Shown here in pieces: positions 7,826-17,065 of a stretch of 64,000 bases of DNA. The position numbers and the translations under genes were made by a program. Below the pieces are notes generated by a model, which did not search any database, was not told the origin of the DNA, and worked only from the letters and a program-made list of their open reading frames with translations. The DNA lies in the NCBI GenBank assembly GCA_018241265.1, contig JAFEEF010000050.1:1-64000 (forward strand), in the 5' to 3' direction. The DNA comes from Pseudomonadota bacterium. Lineage in GTDB: Bacteria; Pseudomonadota; Gammaproteobacteria; Burkholderiales; Burkholderiaceae_C. Numbering within the stretch: the first letter of the stretch is position 1; each line of letters begins with the position of its first letter.

Positions 7826-10435
7826 CTATGTCGTCTTGCGCGCGGCTGCCTTCTTCGCGGGCGCCTTCGCCGCGCGCGGCTCGAACTCGAACGTGACCTT
7901 GCCTTCCTTCCGGTCGTACGCCAGGTAGGCCTTGAACTTGCGCCGCGTCTTGTTGGAGACGAAGCCGTCGAGCAGGTCGGTCTTGCCGGTCGCGAGCAGC
8001 TTGGTCATCTGCTCGCGCGCCACCGGCTGCTGCAGGATGATCTTGCCGCTCTTGAAGTCGCAGGTCGGATGCGCGCCGACCGCGTGCTCGCAGACGTAGC
8101 TCGTGCCGTGCTCGTAGACGTGGCCGCGGTCCTTCGGGCAGGCGCCCAGGCTTTCCTGGCCGCCGAAGTCCACCGGCTCGCCGGCCTCGGCCTCCTTCTT
8201 CGCGTCCTCGCCGAAGTCGAACTCGAGCTTCCAGTTCGAGATCTCGTCGTCGTGGACGAGGCGCAGTTCGGCGGTGAACGGCCAGCCGGCCTTCGAGCGG
8301 AAGCCTTCGAGCGGGCCGATCTTCTTGTCGCGCAGGAATTGCTCGACCTCGTCGAGCTCGAACGAGCGGCCGCCCGGGATCTTGCTGATCGAGAAGCCGC
8401 AGCCCTGGCCGTTGTCCGCGACGCCGCTTGCGGTGTCGCTTCCTGTCCCTATGCCGTTGCAGGTGTAGCGCCGGTAGTTCTCCTTCACGACGCCGCCGCA
8501 GTTCGGGCACGGCGTCTTCAAGGTCGCGTAGTCGCCCGGGATCGTGTCGCGGTCGTATTCCTTGGCCTTCTTGACGATGCGCTCGGCCATCTGCGCGATC
8601 TGCGCCATGAAGGCCTCGCGCTCGAGGCGGCCCTTTTCCATCTGCGCGAGCTGGAACTCCCAGTTGCCGGTCAGCTCGGGCTTGGTCAGGTCCTCGATGT
8701 CGAGGCCGCGCAGCAGGGTCATCAGCTGGAACGCCTTGGCGCCCGGCACGAGTTCGCGGCCTTCGCGGTGGATGTACTTCTCGTAGATCAGCCCTTCGAT
8801 GATCGCGGCGCGCGTCGCCGGCGTGCCCAGGCCCTTCTCGGCCATCGCCTCGCGCAGTTCGTCGTCGTCGATCAGCTTGCCGGCGCCTTCCATCGCCGAC
8901 AGCAGGGTCGCCTCGGTATAGCGCGCCGGCGGTCGCGTCTTCAGCGCGATGACATCGACGCTCTCGGTGCGCACGATCTCGCCCGGCGCGACCGCGACGA
9001 GGTTCGCGTCTTCTTCCTGCGCCTCCCGGCCATAGACCGCGAGCCAGCCGGGCTTGACCATGACCTTGCCGTTGGTCTGGAACGCGTACTCCTTGCCGTC
9101 CTTCCTCACCGTCGAGATGCGCGTCGTGACCTGGAACTCGGCGGGCGGGAAGAACACCGCGAGGAAGCGCTTGACGACCATGTCGTAGAGCTTCGCCTCC
9201 GCTTCGGTGAGGCTGCCCGGCGCCTGCAGGGTCGGGATGATCGCGAAGTGGTCGGAGACCTTGGCGTTGTCGAAGATCTTCTTGTTGGGCTTGATGTAGC
9301 CCTCCTTCAGCGCCGTCTTCGCATGCGGCGCGAGCGCGCGCAGCGGGCCCGGCATGTCCTCGGTCGCGATCATCTCGGCCGTCTTCTTCACGACCGCGAC
9401 ATAGTCCTCCGGCAAGTGCCGGCTGTCGGTCCGCGGATAGGTCAGCACCTTGTGCTTCTCGTACAGCGCCTGCGCGATCGAGAGCGTCGTCTTGGCCGAG
9501 TAGCCGAGGCGCGAATTGGCCTCGCGCTGCAGGGTCGTCAGGTCGTAGAGGCCGGGCGAGCTCTGCGTGCTGGGCTTCGATTCCTCGGTGACGTGGGCCG
9601 GCTCGCCGCGCGCCGCCTCGGCGATCGCGTTGGCGTCGGCGGCGTTCCACAGCCGGTCGGCGCGCTGCTCGGGATCGTCGGCGTTCTTCTTCCACTTCGG
9701 GTCGAACCACTTGCCGTCGTATTCGCCGGCCTGCGCCGCGAAGCTCGCCTTGATCTCCCAGTAGTCGCGCGGCACGTGCTTCCTGATCTTCTCCTCGCGC
9801 TCGACCATGATCGACAGGGTCGGCGTCTGCACCCGCCCGACGGTCGTCAGGAAGAAGCCGCCGTCGCGCGAGTTGAACGCCGTCATCGCGCGCGTGCCGT
9901 TGATGCCGACCAGCCAGTCCGCTTCCGAGCGGCTGCGTGCCGCCTCGGCGAGGCCGCGCATCTCGGTGTCGGTGCGCAGGTGCTCGAAGCCCTCGCGAAT
10001 CGCCGCCGGCGTCATGCTCTGCAGCCAGAGGCGCTTGACCGGCAGCTTCGACTTGGCGTGCTGCTGGATCAGCCGGAAGATCAGCTCGCCCTCGCGGCCC
10101 GCGTCGCAGGCGTTGATCAGCTCGCCGACGTCCTTGCGCTTGGCGAGCTTGACGATCGCGTTGAGCCGTCCCTTGCTCTTGTCGATCGGGTTCAGATCGA
10201 AGTGCGGCGGAATCACCGGCAGGTTGGCGAAGCTCCACTTGCCGCGCTTGACGTCGAACTCCTCCGGCGCCTTGATCTCCAGCAGATGGCCGACGGCGGA
10301 CGTGACGAGGTAGCTCGGGCTCTCGAAATACTCGTCGTGCTTGTCGAACTTCCCGTCCACCGGCGTCAGTGCGCGCACGATGTCCTGGGCGACCGAGGGC
10401 TTCTCGGCAATGATGAGTGACAGTGACTTGCTCAT
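7826..10435 (-). CDS. topB: DNA topoisomerase III (type IA)
   Basis: 869 aa from the ATG at 10435, which has GAGG four bases upstream. The Toprim domain begins with SLIIAEKPSVAQDI (Glu11), with Asp111 in ACDAGREGELIFR. The catalytic tyrosine is Tyr333 in LTYPRTDSRHLPEDY. Two C-terminal zinc-binding modules follow: CPNCGG with paired cysteines near residue 640, and a topoisomerase C-terminal repeat with CEHAVGAHPTC near 790. A lysine/alanine-rich tail (KAPAKKAAARKTT) ends the protein. It relaxes negative supercoils and decatenates DNA. Its divergent neighbour is a SET-domain gene, across an alternating purine/pyrimidine tract. Confidence 0.95.
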   Translation of the reverse strand: MSKSLSLIIAEKPSVAQDIVRALTPVDGKFDKHDEYFESPSYLVTSAVGHLLEIKAPEEFDVKRGKWSFANLPVIPPHFDLNPIDKSKGRLNAIVKLAKRKDVGELINACDAGREGELIFRLIQQHAKSKLPVKRLWLQSMTPAAIREGFEHLRTDTEMRGLAEAARSRSEADWLVGINGTRAMTAFNSRDGGFFLTTVGRVQTPTLSIMVEREEKIRKHVPRDYWEIKASFAAQAGEYDGKWFDPKWKKNADDPEQRADRLWNAADANAIAEAARGEPAHVTEESKPSTQSSPGLYDLTTLQREANSRLGYSAKTTLSIAQALYEKHKVLTYPRTDSRHLPEDYVAVVKKTAEMIATEDMPGPLRALAPHAKTALKEGYIKPNKKIFDNAKVSDHFAIIPTLQAPGSLTEAEAKLYDMVVKRFLAVFFPPAEFQVTTRISTVRKDGKEYAFQTNGKVMVKPGWLAVYGREAQEEDANLVAVAPGEIVRTESVDVIALKTRPPARYTEATLLSAMEGAGKLIDDDELREAMAEKGLGTPATRAAIIEGLIYEKYIHREGRELVPGAKAFQLMTLLRGLDIEDLTKPELTGNWEFQLAQMEKGRLEREAFMAQIAQMAERIVKKAKEYDRDTIPGDYATLKTPCPNCGGVVKENYRRYTCNGIGTGSDTASGVADNGQGCGFSISKIPGGRSFELDEVEQFLRDKKIGPLEGFRSKAGWPFTAELRLVHDDEISNWKLEFDFGEDAKKEAEAGEPVDFGGQESLGACPKDRGHVYEHGTSYVCEHAVGAHPTCDFKSGKIILQQPVAREQMTKLLATGKTDLLDGFVSNKTRRKFKAYLAYDRKEGKVTFEFEPRAAKAPAKKAAARKTT

Positions 10436-10501
10436 GGTCCTCGATAACGCTGATGCCGCGGCACGCAGCCGGCGACATCCTCCATACAATTGCGGCTCTC
10501 T

Positions 10502-10528
10502 CGCGCGCACACACACACGCGCGCGCAC
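10502..10528. repeat. Alternating CG/CA dinucleotide tract
   Basis: Twenty-seven bases alternate strictly pyrimidine-purine, (CG)3(CA)5(CG)4CAC-like, in the divergent gap between topB and the SET gene. Such tracts are the best known formers of left-handed Z-DNA under negative supercoiling and are prone to slippage. Confidence 0.8.
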
Positions 10529-10557
10529 CCACGATTTCAATGTACCCAAAGAATCCG

Positions 10558-11049
10558 ATGACGCAAGCCATGTCCCGAACCGCCCCTGCCGCGCCATCGC
10601 CGCGCGGCCGGCGCCTGCAGGTGCGGCTGTCGGGCGTGCACGGCAAGGGCGTGTTCGCGCTGCGGCCGATCGCCAAGGACGAGCGCGTCATCGAATACAC
10701 CGGCGAGGTCATCACGTGGAAAGAGGCGCTGCGCCGCCATCCGCATGATCCGGACGACCCGGACCATACCTTCTATTTCCACATCGACGACCGGCACGTG
10801 ATCGACGGCAAGGTGAACGGCAATGCCGCGAAGTGGATCAACCATGCGTGCGATCCGAACTGCGAAGCCGACGAAGAGGAAGGCCGGATCTACATCCGCG
10901 CCTTGCGCCCGATACGCCCCGGCGAAGAGCTGAACTTCGACTACGGGCTGGTGCTCGACGGCCGCCACACGCCGAAGGTGAAGCGGCAATACGCCTGCCG
11001 CTGCGGCTCGCCGAAGTGTCGCGGGACGATGCTGGCGCCCAAGCGCTAG
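10558..11049 (+). CDS. SET-domain protein lysine methyltransferase
   Basis: 163 aa from the ATG at 10558 (AAAGAA upstream); ATGs at 10540 and 10570 are alternatives. A compact SET domain shows GVHGKGVFAL near the N-terminus, then NHACDPNCE (the catalytic NHxCxPN motif), GEELNFDYG (the E-L-x-x-D-Y motif) and a cysteine-rich post-SET tail, YACRCGSPKCRGTM, which coordinates zinc. It transfers methyl groups from S-adenosylmethionine to lysine of an unknown protein. The eukaryote-like SET plus post-SET layout is found in many betaproteobacteria. It is divergent from topB. Confidence 0.9.
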   Translation: MTQAMSRTAPAAPSPRGRRLQVRLSGVHGKGVFALRPIAKDERVIEYTGEVITWKEALRRHPHDPDDPDHTFYFHIDDRHVIDGKVNGNAAKWINHACDPNCEADEEEGRIYIRALRPIRPGEELNFDYGLVLDGRHTPKVKRQYACRCGSPKCRGTMLAPKR

Positions 11050-11064
11050 TCATTGGGTGAGCCG

Positions 11065-11985
11065 GTGAGCGAAACGCCACAACACTGGGGAGTGCCTGCG
11101 CTGTGGCAGCAGCTCTCGCCGCTGTTGCCGGGCCTGAGCATCGAGGTGGTGGAACGCGTCGGCTCGACCAACACCGTGCTGCTCGAGCGCGCTCGCCCGG
11201 GCGGGCGCATGCCGCGCGAAGCGGGCGATGCGGCGCGTCCGTCCGCGTCCGGCAGCGGATCCGGCAGCGCGACCGAGAATCCGGCGTTCGGCCGACGCGC
11301 GATCGACTTCCAGCCCTGCCTGCTGGTCGCCGAGCAGCAGGTCAACGGGCGCGGCCGCCAGGGGCGTACGTGGCATTCGGCACCGGGCTCGTCGCTGACG
11401 TTTTCGCTCGGCCTCTTGCTGCAGCCGCCCGACTGGGCGGGGCTGTCGCTCGCGGTCGGCGTGGCGCTCGCCGAGGCGCTGGCCGGGTCGGCGCGACCGC
11501 CGCGCGTCGGCGTCAAGTGGCCCAACGACCTCTGGCTGATGGATGCGCCCGGCCAGGGCCGCAAGCTCGCCGGCATCCTGATCGAGACGGTGCAGGCCGG
11601 CAGCAGCCGCCTGGCGGCGATCGGCATCGGCATCAACGTCCGGCCGCTGCCGACGCTGGACGCGAGCCAGGGCGTGGCCTGTCTGGCGGAAGTGGAGCCG
11701 GACGTGCAGCCGTCCGCGGTGCTGGCGCGCATCGCGTTGCCGCTGGTGCAGGCGCTCCGCACCTTCGAGAGCCGCGGCTTCGAGGCGTTCGAGGCGCGCT
11801 ACGCGGCCTTCGACGTGCTCGCCGATCGCCCGGTCCGGACCACGCGCGGCGACGCGCTCGAGGGCGTGGCGCGCGGCGTCGCGGCCGACGGGTCGCTGCG
11901 CGTCGAGACTGCCGCCGGGGTGGTGCACCTGACGAGCGGCGAGGTCGGCGTGCGGCCGCACGCCGGGTCGGATCGTTCCTCCTGA
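11065..11985 (+). CDS. birA: Biotin--[acetyl-CoA-carboxylase] ligase
   Basis: 306 aa from the GTG at 11065 (GGTGAG just upstream); a TTG at 11053 is the alternative. It activates biotin with ATP and attaches it to the carboxyl carrier protein. Motifs are GSTN, the biotinyl-AMP loop GRGRQGRTW, KWPNDLW and KLAGILIE, followed by the C-terminal small barrel. The N-terminal repressor helix-turn-helix of E. coli BirA is absent, so it is a ligase only. An Ala/Ser/Gly-rich insertion near residues 55-75 is unusual. Its stop overlaps the next start (TGATG), so it is coupled to the SPOR gene. coaX, which often follows birA in this group, is missing here. Confidence 0.92.
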   Translation: MSETPQHWGVPALWQQLSPLLPGLSIEVVERVGSTNTVLLERARPGGRMPREAGDAARPSASGSGSGSATENPAFGRRAIDFQPCLLVAEQQVNGRGRQGRTWHSAPGSSLTFSLGLLLQPPDWAGLSLAVGVALAEALAGSARPPRVGVKWPNDLWLMDAPGQGRKLAGILIETVQAGSSRLAAIGIGINVRPLPTLDASQGVACLAEVEPDVQPSAVLARIALPLVQALRTFESRGFEAFEARYAAFDVLADRPVRTTRGDALEGVARGVAADGSLRVETAAGVVHLTSGEVGVRPHAGSDRSS

Positions 11986-12665
11986 TGCTGCGCGCGCTCG
12001 TGCTCGTGCTGGCGCTGGCCAACCTCGGCTTCTATGCCTGGAGCGAGGGCTGGCTGGACGGTGCGGTCGGCGTGCGCGCGCGCGGCGATCGCGAGCCCGA
12101 GCGGCTGGCGCGTCAGGTGCATCCGGAGCTGGTGCGCATCCTGCCGCCGGCCGCCGCGTCGGCGGCCGCTTCATCGGCGGCGAGCGCCCCGCCGGCCGCA
12201 CTCGCCTGCCTGGAGGCGGGCCCGTTCGGCGGCAGCGATGTGGGCGCGGCCGAATTGGCGCTGCAAGCCGCGCTGCCGTCCGGCCGCTGGACCGACGTAC
12301 CGGCCGACAAGCCGGGCAGCTGGATGGTCTACATGGGCAAGTATCCGAACCGCGACACGCTCGCGAAAAAGGAAGACGAGCTCAAGCGTCGCAAGGTCGA
12401 CTTCGACGAGGTGACGACGCCGGCCGAATTCGAACTCGGCCTGTCGCTCGGCCGCTTCGACGAGCGCGCCGCGGCCGACGCGACGCTGGCGCAGCTCGCG
12501 CAGCAGGGCATCCATACCGCGCGCATCGTCGAACTCAAGCCGGCGACGCGCGGGCATCTGCTGCGTGTCGACCAGGCCGATCCGGCGCTGGCCGGCAAGC
12601 TGGCGGCGCTGAAGTCGGATGCCCTCGGCCGCGGCTTCGTGCCTTGCGCGGTGGCCGCGCGCTGA
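11985..12665 (+). CDS. SPOR-domain membrane-anchored protein
   Basis: 226 aa. One N-terminal membrane segment (MLRALVLVLALANLGFYAWS) is followed by an Ala/Pro linker and a domain of about 75 residues at 110-190 (WMVYMGKYPNRDTLAKKEDE ... ARIVEL) that fits the SPOR fold binding denuded peptidoglycan at division sites. The start overlaps the birA stop by one base. SPOR-domain proteins follow birA/coaX in many betaproteobacteria. The C-terminal extension after the SPOR domain contains one cysteine (VPCAVAAR). Confidence 0.8.
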   Translation: MLRALVLVLALANLGFYAWSEGWLDGAVGVRARGDREPERLARQVHPELVRILPPAAASAAASSAASAPPAALACLEAGPFGGSDVGAAELALQAALPSGRWTDVPADKPGSWMVYMGKYPNRDTLAKKEDELKRRKVDFDEVTTPAEFELGLSLGRFDERAAADATLAQLAQQGIHTARIVELKPATRGHLLRVDQADPALAGKLAALKSDALGRGFVPCAVAAR

Positions 12666-12671
12666 GCGTAC

Positions 12672-14753
12672 TCAGCGCTGCGGCGGCGCGCGCCTCAGCA
12701 GCACGGCGATCGCGGCCAGCAGCAGCAACAGCCAGGTCGGGTCGATCGCGCCGCCGCCTCCGCTGCTGGACGGCGCTGCCACGGTGATGCTTTGGGTCGC
12801 CGATGACGTGATGCCGGTGTTGTCCGTGGCCGTGAGTTGCACCGAGAACGTGCCGGCCCGGCTTGGCGTGATCGACGCCGTGGACGCATCCGTCGCACCG
12901 TTGAAGTCCGTGACAACGCCGCCGCTCGACGTGACGTTCCACAGGTAGCTCACGATGCTGTGGCCCGTCGTCAGCAGGGAGCCGGCGGCACTCAAGGTCA
13001 TCGGCGAACCCGCGGTCGCCGTCGTCGTGCTGGCGCTGATGCGTGCCTGCACGCCTGCGGCCGATGCCACCGCCTTGCCGGCATCGAGCATGCCGGCGCC
13101 GCAGGTGCTCGTGGTGCAGAAGCATTCGTCCTGTGCGATGTAGTGGCCGCTGCCGTCCTTCTGCGGTGCCTCGCACCGGGCGATGCCGGTCGAACAATCG
13201 GGCGCGCCGAACGTGCAGCTCGTCGGGAACGGGCGCACCGTCGCCTTCAGCTTGCTCAGCACCTCCGACGGCGCAAGTTGTGGCTGGATCGACAGCATCA
13301 ACGCGGCGGTGCCCGACACCTGCGGCGCCGAGAAGCTCGTGCCGACCGACGCGTTGAACGCGTCGGTGTAGATCGACCCGCCAGCCGCGTCGGCGATCGG
13401 CTGTTGCGTGCCGGCGTTCGACGTCGTCAGGATCGGATAGAGGCAGGGTTGGTCGCTCTCCGTGTTGACGCAGTTGCCGCCGGGCGCGCTGAGGCTCACC
13501 TCCGGCCCGATCGACGAGAAGCCGACCTTGGTGCCGACGTGGCGCAGACCGCCGACGGTGATCACGCCCGTGCAGTTGCCCGGGACCGATACCGGCAGCC
13601 CCTCGTCGTTGCCGGCCGATACGACGATCACGGCACCGGCGGCGGTCACTGCATGGATCGCGTCGGCGTAGGCCGCATTGCAGGACTCGACGGCGTCGTT
13701 GACCACCGCCGTACCCAGGCTCATGTTGAGCACGCGCGCGGGGTGCGGATTGGCCGGCACGCCGGTCTCGTTCGGATCGGCCGCGTTGACCGCCCAGTAC
13801 ATGCCGGCCTGGATGTCGGAGTCGTATCCGCCGCACTTGCCGAGCACGCGCACCGGCAGCACTTGCACGCCCGGCGCCACGCTCGCCATGCCCTCGCCGT
13901 TGTTGGTCAGCGCGCCGACGATGCCGGCCGTCTGCGTGCCGTGCCAGGAACTGTTTTCGCCGATGTAGTTGCCGGCGTCGTCCTGCTCGCCGCAATGAGT
14001 GAGGACGGTGCCTGGGGTGTTCGCCTCGGTTGGGGTGATCCAGTCACCCGGATCCGAGGCGTCGCTGTCGAAGCCGTTGCCGTCATTGGCGATCAGGTAG
14101 GTGCCGAGCGACGAGCCGTCCATGGCCAGGTCCGGTCCGACGAAATCGTAGCCCGGCAGCAGCTTGCCGCCCGCGGCCACCGTCAGCAGGTCGGGGTGGT
14201 CGAAGCGCACGCCGGTGTCGAGCATCGCGACGACGACGCTCGCGCTGCCGGTCGTGACGTTCCATGCCGCCTGGGCGTCGATCGCCGAAACAGCCGGCGC
14301 CGATGCAGCGCCGGGCGCACGCAGGTACCACTGGCCGACCTCGGGGCCGCCGGTCAGGCCGCTGATCGGCGGGCCTTGCAGGAAGTACTTGTCGTTCGGG
14401 CTCAGCGCGGCGACGTGCCGCCGGCGGTCCGGCACGGCGTACTCGACGTCGGCCTCTTGCGCGAGGCGTGCCGCCAGCGCCTCCGAACTCAGGCCGCGCG
14501 CGAACACGACCTGCGTGCGCGCCGCGATGCCGCGGCCCGCGGCGAGCTCGATGCCGACCCGGTTGCCCAGCGCCTGTGCCCGCGCGATGTGGCGGTCCGA
14601 CGCGGCCTGGGCCTGCCGGCGCAGCACAGGCGAATCGGCCTTGTACTTGACGATCACCCGCGCCGTCGGGGTGCTCGCCGGGCGGCTCTGCATCGACGAC
14701 GCGGCGAGCAGCCCGAAGCAGAGCAGCGCGATGGAGGCCAGGATTCTGTGCAC
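12672..14753 (-). CDS. Secreted S8 (subtilisin-like) serine protease with GlyGly-CTERM-like tail
   Basis: 693 aa. A signal peptide (about 1-22) is followed by an inhibitor-like propeptide (about 30-115). The peptidase domain carries Asp179 (AMLDTGVRFDHPD), His271 (SSWHGTQTAG) and Ser473 (GTSFSAPQVSGTAA), with the oxyanion Asn in VVSAGND. Paired cysteines around 505-560 suggest disulfides. A PKD-like beta domain (about 570-655) precedes SSSGGGGAIDP, a hydrophobic helix and RRAPPQR. That tripartite Gly-rich, transmembrane, Arg-rich end matches GlyGly-CTERM signals processed by rhombosortase, so the enzyme is likely cleaved and released or surface-attached. No sortase is in the window. Confidence 0.92.
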   Translation of the reverse strand: MHRILASIALLCFGLLAASSMQSRPASTPTARVIVKYKADSPVLRRQAQAASDRHIARAQALGNRVGIELAAGRGIAARTQVVFARGLSSEALAARLAQEADVEYAVPDRRRHVAALSPNDKYFLQGPPISGLTGGPEVGQWYLRAPGAASAPAVSAIDAQAAWNVTTGSASVVVAMLDTGVRFDHPDLLTVAAGGKLLPGYDFVGPDLAMDGSSLGTYLIANDGNGFDSDASDPGDWITPTEANTPGTVLTHCGEQDDAGNYIGENSSWHGTQTAGIVGALTNNGEGMASVAPGVQVLPVRVLGKCGGYDSDIQAGMYWAVNAADPNETGVPANPHPARVLNMSLGTAVVNDAVESCNAAYADAIHAVTAAGAVIVVSAGNDEGLPVSVPGNCTGVITVGGLRHVGTKVGFSSIGPEVSLSAPGGNCVNTESDQPCLYPILTTSNAGTQQPIADAAGGSIYTDAFNASVGTSFSAPQVSGTAALMLSIQPQLAPSEVLSKLKATVRPFPTSCTFGAPDCSTGIARCEAPQKDGSGHYIAQDECFCTTSTCGAGMLDAGKAVASAAGVQARISASTTTATAGSPMTLSAAGSLLTTGHSIVSYLWNVTSSGGVVTDFNGATDASTASITPSRAGTFSVQLTATDNTGITSSATQSITVAAPSSSGGGGAIDPTWLLLLLAAIAVLLRRAPPQR

Positions 14754-14793
14754 GGTATTGCCTTTTCGCGCTGCTGCGGACGACGGGGAGAGG

Positions 14794-16095
14794 CTAGTCG
14801 GCGCTGTCCAGCGTGATCCCCGAAGGCGAGCCCCCGTTGCCGAAGATGAACAGCGTGTAGACCTGGTTGCCCAGGACGCTGACCAGCGAATTCGAATAGA
14901 TGGTCGTGGCGTCCGTGGCCGACTGGACGACGACGCTGGCTTGCGTGATCAGCGAAGACTCGTAGTAGGCCGAGGCCGCGCCGACCGCGATCGGCGTCGG
15001 CAGCGCCGCGCCGCCGTAGGACCACGTGAGGCTCGTCGCGGACGTACCGCTCATCGCATTGACGAGTCGGATCTTGACGTTGCCGACCGTCAGGGATCCG
15101 TGGTTGTCGTCCGCCAGCAGCGTCGCCTTCGGAGCACCTGCGGTTCCGTAGACGAGCAGCGTGTTGTCCGTGCCGACGGCGATCGTGCCGGCGGGCGGCG
15201 TGATCGTCGTACCATTGACCGTGACGGCCACCGTCGACGACGACGATACGGGAACGGTCTGATACACCGACACGCGGGGCGCCGCCACCGACCCGATGGA
15301 CGTGCCGCCGACGCTGGCGGCGATCGTCGTGCCCGGAACCGCGCCGACCAGCCGCACGCGCGCGGTCGAACTGGGGGCTGCCGTGTAGCTTCCCTGCTGA
15401 ACCAGCAGTCCGCCGTTGACCAGTACGCCGCCACTGGTCGGCGTCAGCACCAGCGTCGTGTTCTGCGCGTCGGTCGGTGCATAGTTGGCGATCTTCAGGC
15501 GCAGGTCGGTCGGATCGCTCTGCGAGGTCACGTAGATGTCGTAGTTCTTGGTCGTGATCGTGGAGTACGGGGTCGCCGCGATCTGCCCGCTCGGAGTGAG
15601 GACATACGACGGTGCCGTGCTGGACGTCGGTGCCGCCGCGCCGGCATCCACGAGGTAGACATAGAGCGCGCCGGCGTCGATCGCCGTGTCGAAGACGCGG
15701 AAGTTGAAGAAGCCTGCCGTCGGGTTCGTGGCGTCCTCGCTGAGCAACTGCGTCTGGATCACGCCGTCGATCTGATAGGCGACGATCGCGACGTGCGAAC
15801 CGCCGGGCAGCGAGGGCGTCGTGCCGTAGATCGACGTCGTCGAACCCGAATCGACGAGCTGGAACGACGGGCTCCCCGAGGAGACGGACGCATAGCTGCT
15901 GACGGTATTGGTGGTGACGTCGCTGATGACCTTGCTCGAGTCGGACGTGAGCAGCAGATCGATCGAAGCGTGCGTCAGCGTCGCGTTCACGACCCGGACA
16001 TTGGCGCTGCCGCCGCCTCCGCCGCCGCAACCCGACAACGCCACCGCGCTGGCGATCATCAGCGCCAGCGCGCCCCACCATCTGAAGTTCTTCAC
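14794..16095 (-). CDS. DUF4397 lipoprotein
   Basis: 433 aa. The lipoprotein signal is MKNFRWWGALALMIASAVAL with lipobox LSGC, so it is lipidated at Cys23. A glycine run follows, then two DUF4397-like beta modules, the first starting VRVVNATLTHASIDLLL (about 33) and a second with VKIRLVNAMSGTSATSLTW (about 350). The middle is Ser/Thr/Val-rich. DUF4397 proteins are cell-surface beta-sandwich proteins of unknown function. It lies 40 bp upstream of the S8 protease in the same orientation and could be cotranscribed with it. Confidence 0.85.
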   Translation of the reverse strand: MKNFRWWGALALMIASAVALSGCGGGGGGSANVRVVNATLTHASIDLLLTSDSSKVISDVTTNTVSSYASVSSGSPSFQLVDSGSTTSIYGTTPSLPGGSHVAIVAYQIDGVIQTQLLSEDATNPTAGFFNFRVFDTAIDAGALYVYLVDAGAAAPTSSTAPSYVLTPSGQIAATPYSTITTKNYDIYVTSQSDPTDLRLKIANYAPTDAQNTTLVLTPTSGGVLVNGGLLVQQGSYTAAPSSTARVRLVGAVPGTTIAASVGGTSIGSVAAPRVSVYQTVPVSSSSTVAVTVNGTTITPPAGTIAVGTDNTLLVYGTAGAPKATLLADDNHGSLTVGNVKIRLVNAMSGTSATSLTWSYGGAALPTPIAVGAASAYYESSLITQASVVVQSATDATTIYSNSLVSVLGNQVYTLFIFGNGGSPSGITLDSAD

Positions 16096-16336
16096 GTGTC
16101 CGATTCCTTGCCTTGATGTTCCTCGTCGGCCGCAACGGCCTGGCGCACCCCGCCATCCGGGCGCCGCGCCGGGTCGCGATCATCGCATGCCGGCCGGCCC
16201 CTCATGGTGCTTCACGGGGAGCCCCGCGGCTTGCAATATATCTTTACTGCCGGACAGGGTGCCGAGACCTGGTGCCGGTAAGCTCGAATCCCATCTCGGA
16301 CGTTGTAGCGATGTCCAAGCTGAAAGGAGTGCTTGA

Positions 16337-16960
16337 ATGAGGTTCTCGACCCATGCCGCGGTGCTGGCCGCCCTCGTCGCGCCGGTGGTCGGCGCGCAGG
16401 CCGCCGAAACCGCGACCGTGATTTCTTCGACGCCGGTCATGGCCCAGGTGGCCGTGCCGCAACAAGCTTGCAACAACGAGCAACAGTACGTGCGCGGGCC
16501 GACGACGGGCGGCGGCGCGTTGCTCGGCGCGATCCTCGGCGGCGTGGTGGGCAACACGATCGGCCACGGGATGGGTCGTGCTGCCGCCACCGGCGTCGGC
16601 GTCGTGGCCGGTTCGGTGATCGGCAACCAGGTCGAGGCCAACGGCCAGCCGCCCGGCGAGGTCACCGTGCAGCGGTGCCGCCCGGTGGCGGCCTACGAGA
16701 ACCGCACGGTCGGCTACGACGTCGTCTACGAATACGCCGGCCGCCGCTACACGACCCGGATGGCGAACGATCCCGGTCCCACGCTGGCGATCGACGTGAG
16801 TCCGGCCGGCAGCCCGTCCGCGGCCGTCGCGCCGCCCGCGCCGCCGGCCTACGTGCAGAGCTACCCGGTGCCGCCCGCGCCGGTGGTCTACGCCCCCGCT
16901 CCGGCCGTGGTCGTGACGCCGTACGTCGGCTGGGGCTGGCGTCACCGCTACTGGTACTGA
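16337..16960 (+). CDS. Glycine-zipper 2TM outer-membrane-associated protein
   Basis: 207 aa. A signal peptide (to about residue 22) precedes a glycine zipper at about 58-98 (GGGALLGAILGGVVGNTIGH, then GVGVVAGSVIGNQVE) of the Rickettsia 17-kDa/SlyB type that inserts into membranes. A YENRTVGYDVVYEYAGRRYT segment and a Pro/Val/Tyr-rich tail ending in WGWRHRYWY follow. AAAGGAG lies upstream of the ATG. The AT-rich stretch around 16230-16250 is the likely promoter. The role is probably envelope integrity. A strong terminator follows. Confidence 0.85.
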   Translation: MRFSTHAAVLAALVAPVVGAQAAETATVISSTPVMAQVAVPQQACNNEQQYVRGPTTGGGALLGAILGGVVGNTIGHGMGRAAATGVGVVAGSVIGNQVEANGQPPGEVTVQRCRPVAAYENRTVGYDVVYEYAGRRYTTRMANDPGPTLAIDVSPAGSPSAAVAPPAPPAYVQSYPVPPAPVVYAPAPAVVVTPYVGWGWRHRYWY

Positions 16961-17011
16961 GGCGGACGCGGGCCGGCTGCCGCCGGCCTTCGCGCATGCG
17001 AGAAGAATGCA

Positions 17012-17045
17012 AGAAAGCCGCGCCTGGGCGCGGCTTTCTGCTTTT
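17012..17045. terminator. Bidirectional rho-independent terminator
   Basis: AGAAAGCCGCGCC and GGCGCGGCTTTCT form a perfect stem of up to 13 bp (about 11 bp with a realistic CCTGGG loop), followed on the + strand by GCTTTT. On the - strand a TTTCTT stretch lies after the stem. It separates the convergent glycine-zipper gene and gapA. Confidence 0.9.
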
Positions 17046-17065
17046 GTGGGGGCCAGGCGTGCCGA

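Noticed and set aside
7404..10715. 1103-codon open frame on the - strand overlapping topB in another frame
   Set aside because: Runs through topB, the small exported gene and into the SET gene; Arg-rich nonsense translation.
11050..12022. Missing coaX between birA and the SPOR gene as a deletion scar
   Set aside because: birA and the SPOR gene overlap cleanly (TGATG) with no residual fragment, so absence of coaX is simply a different gene order.
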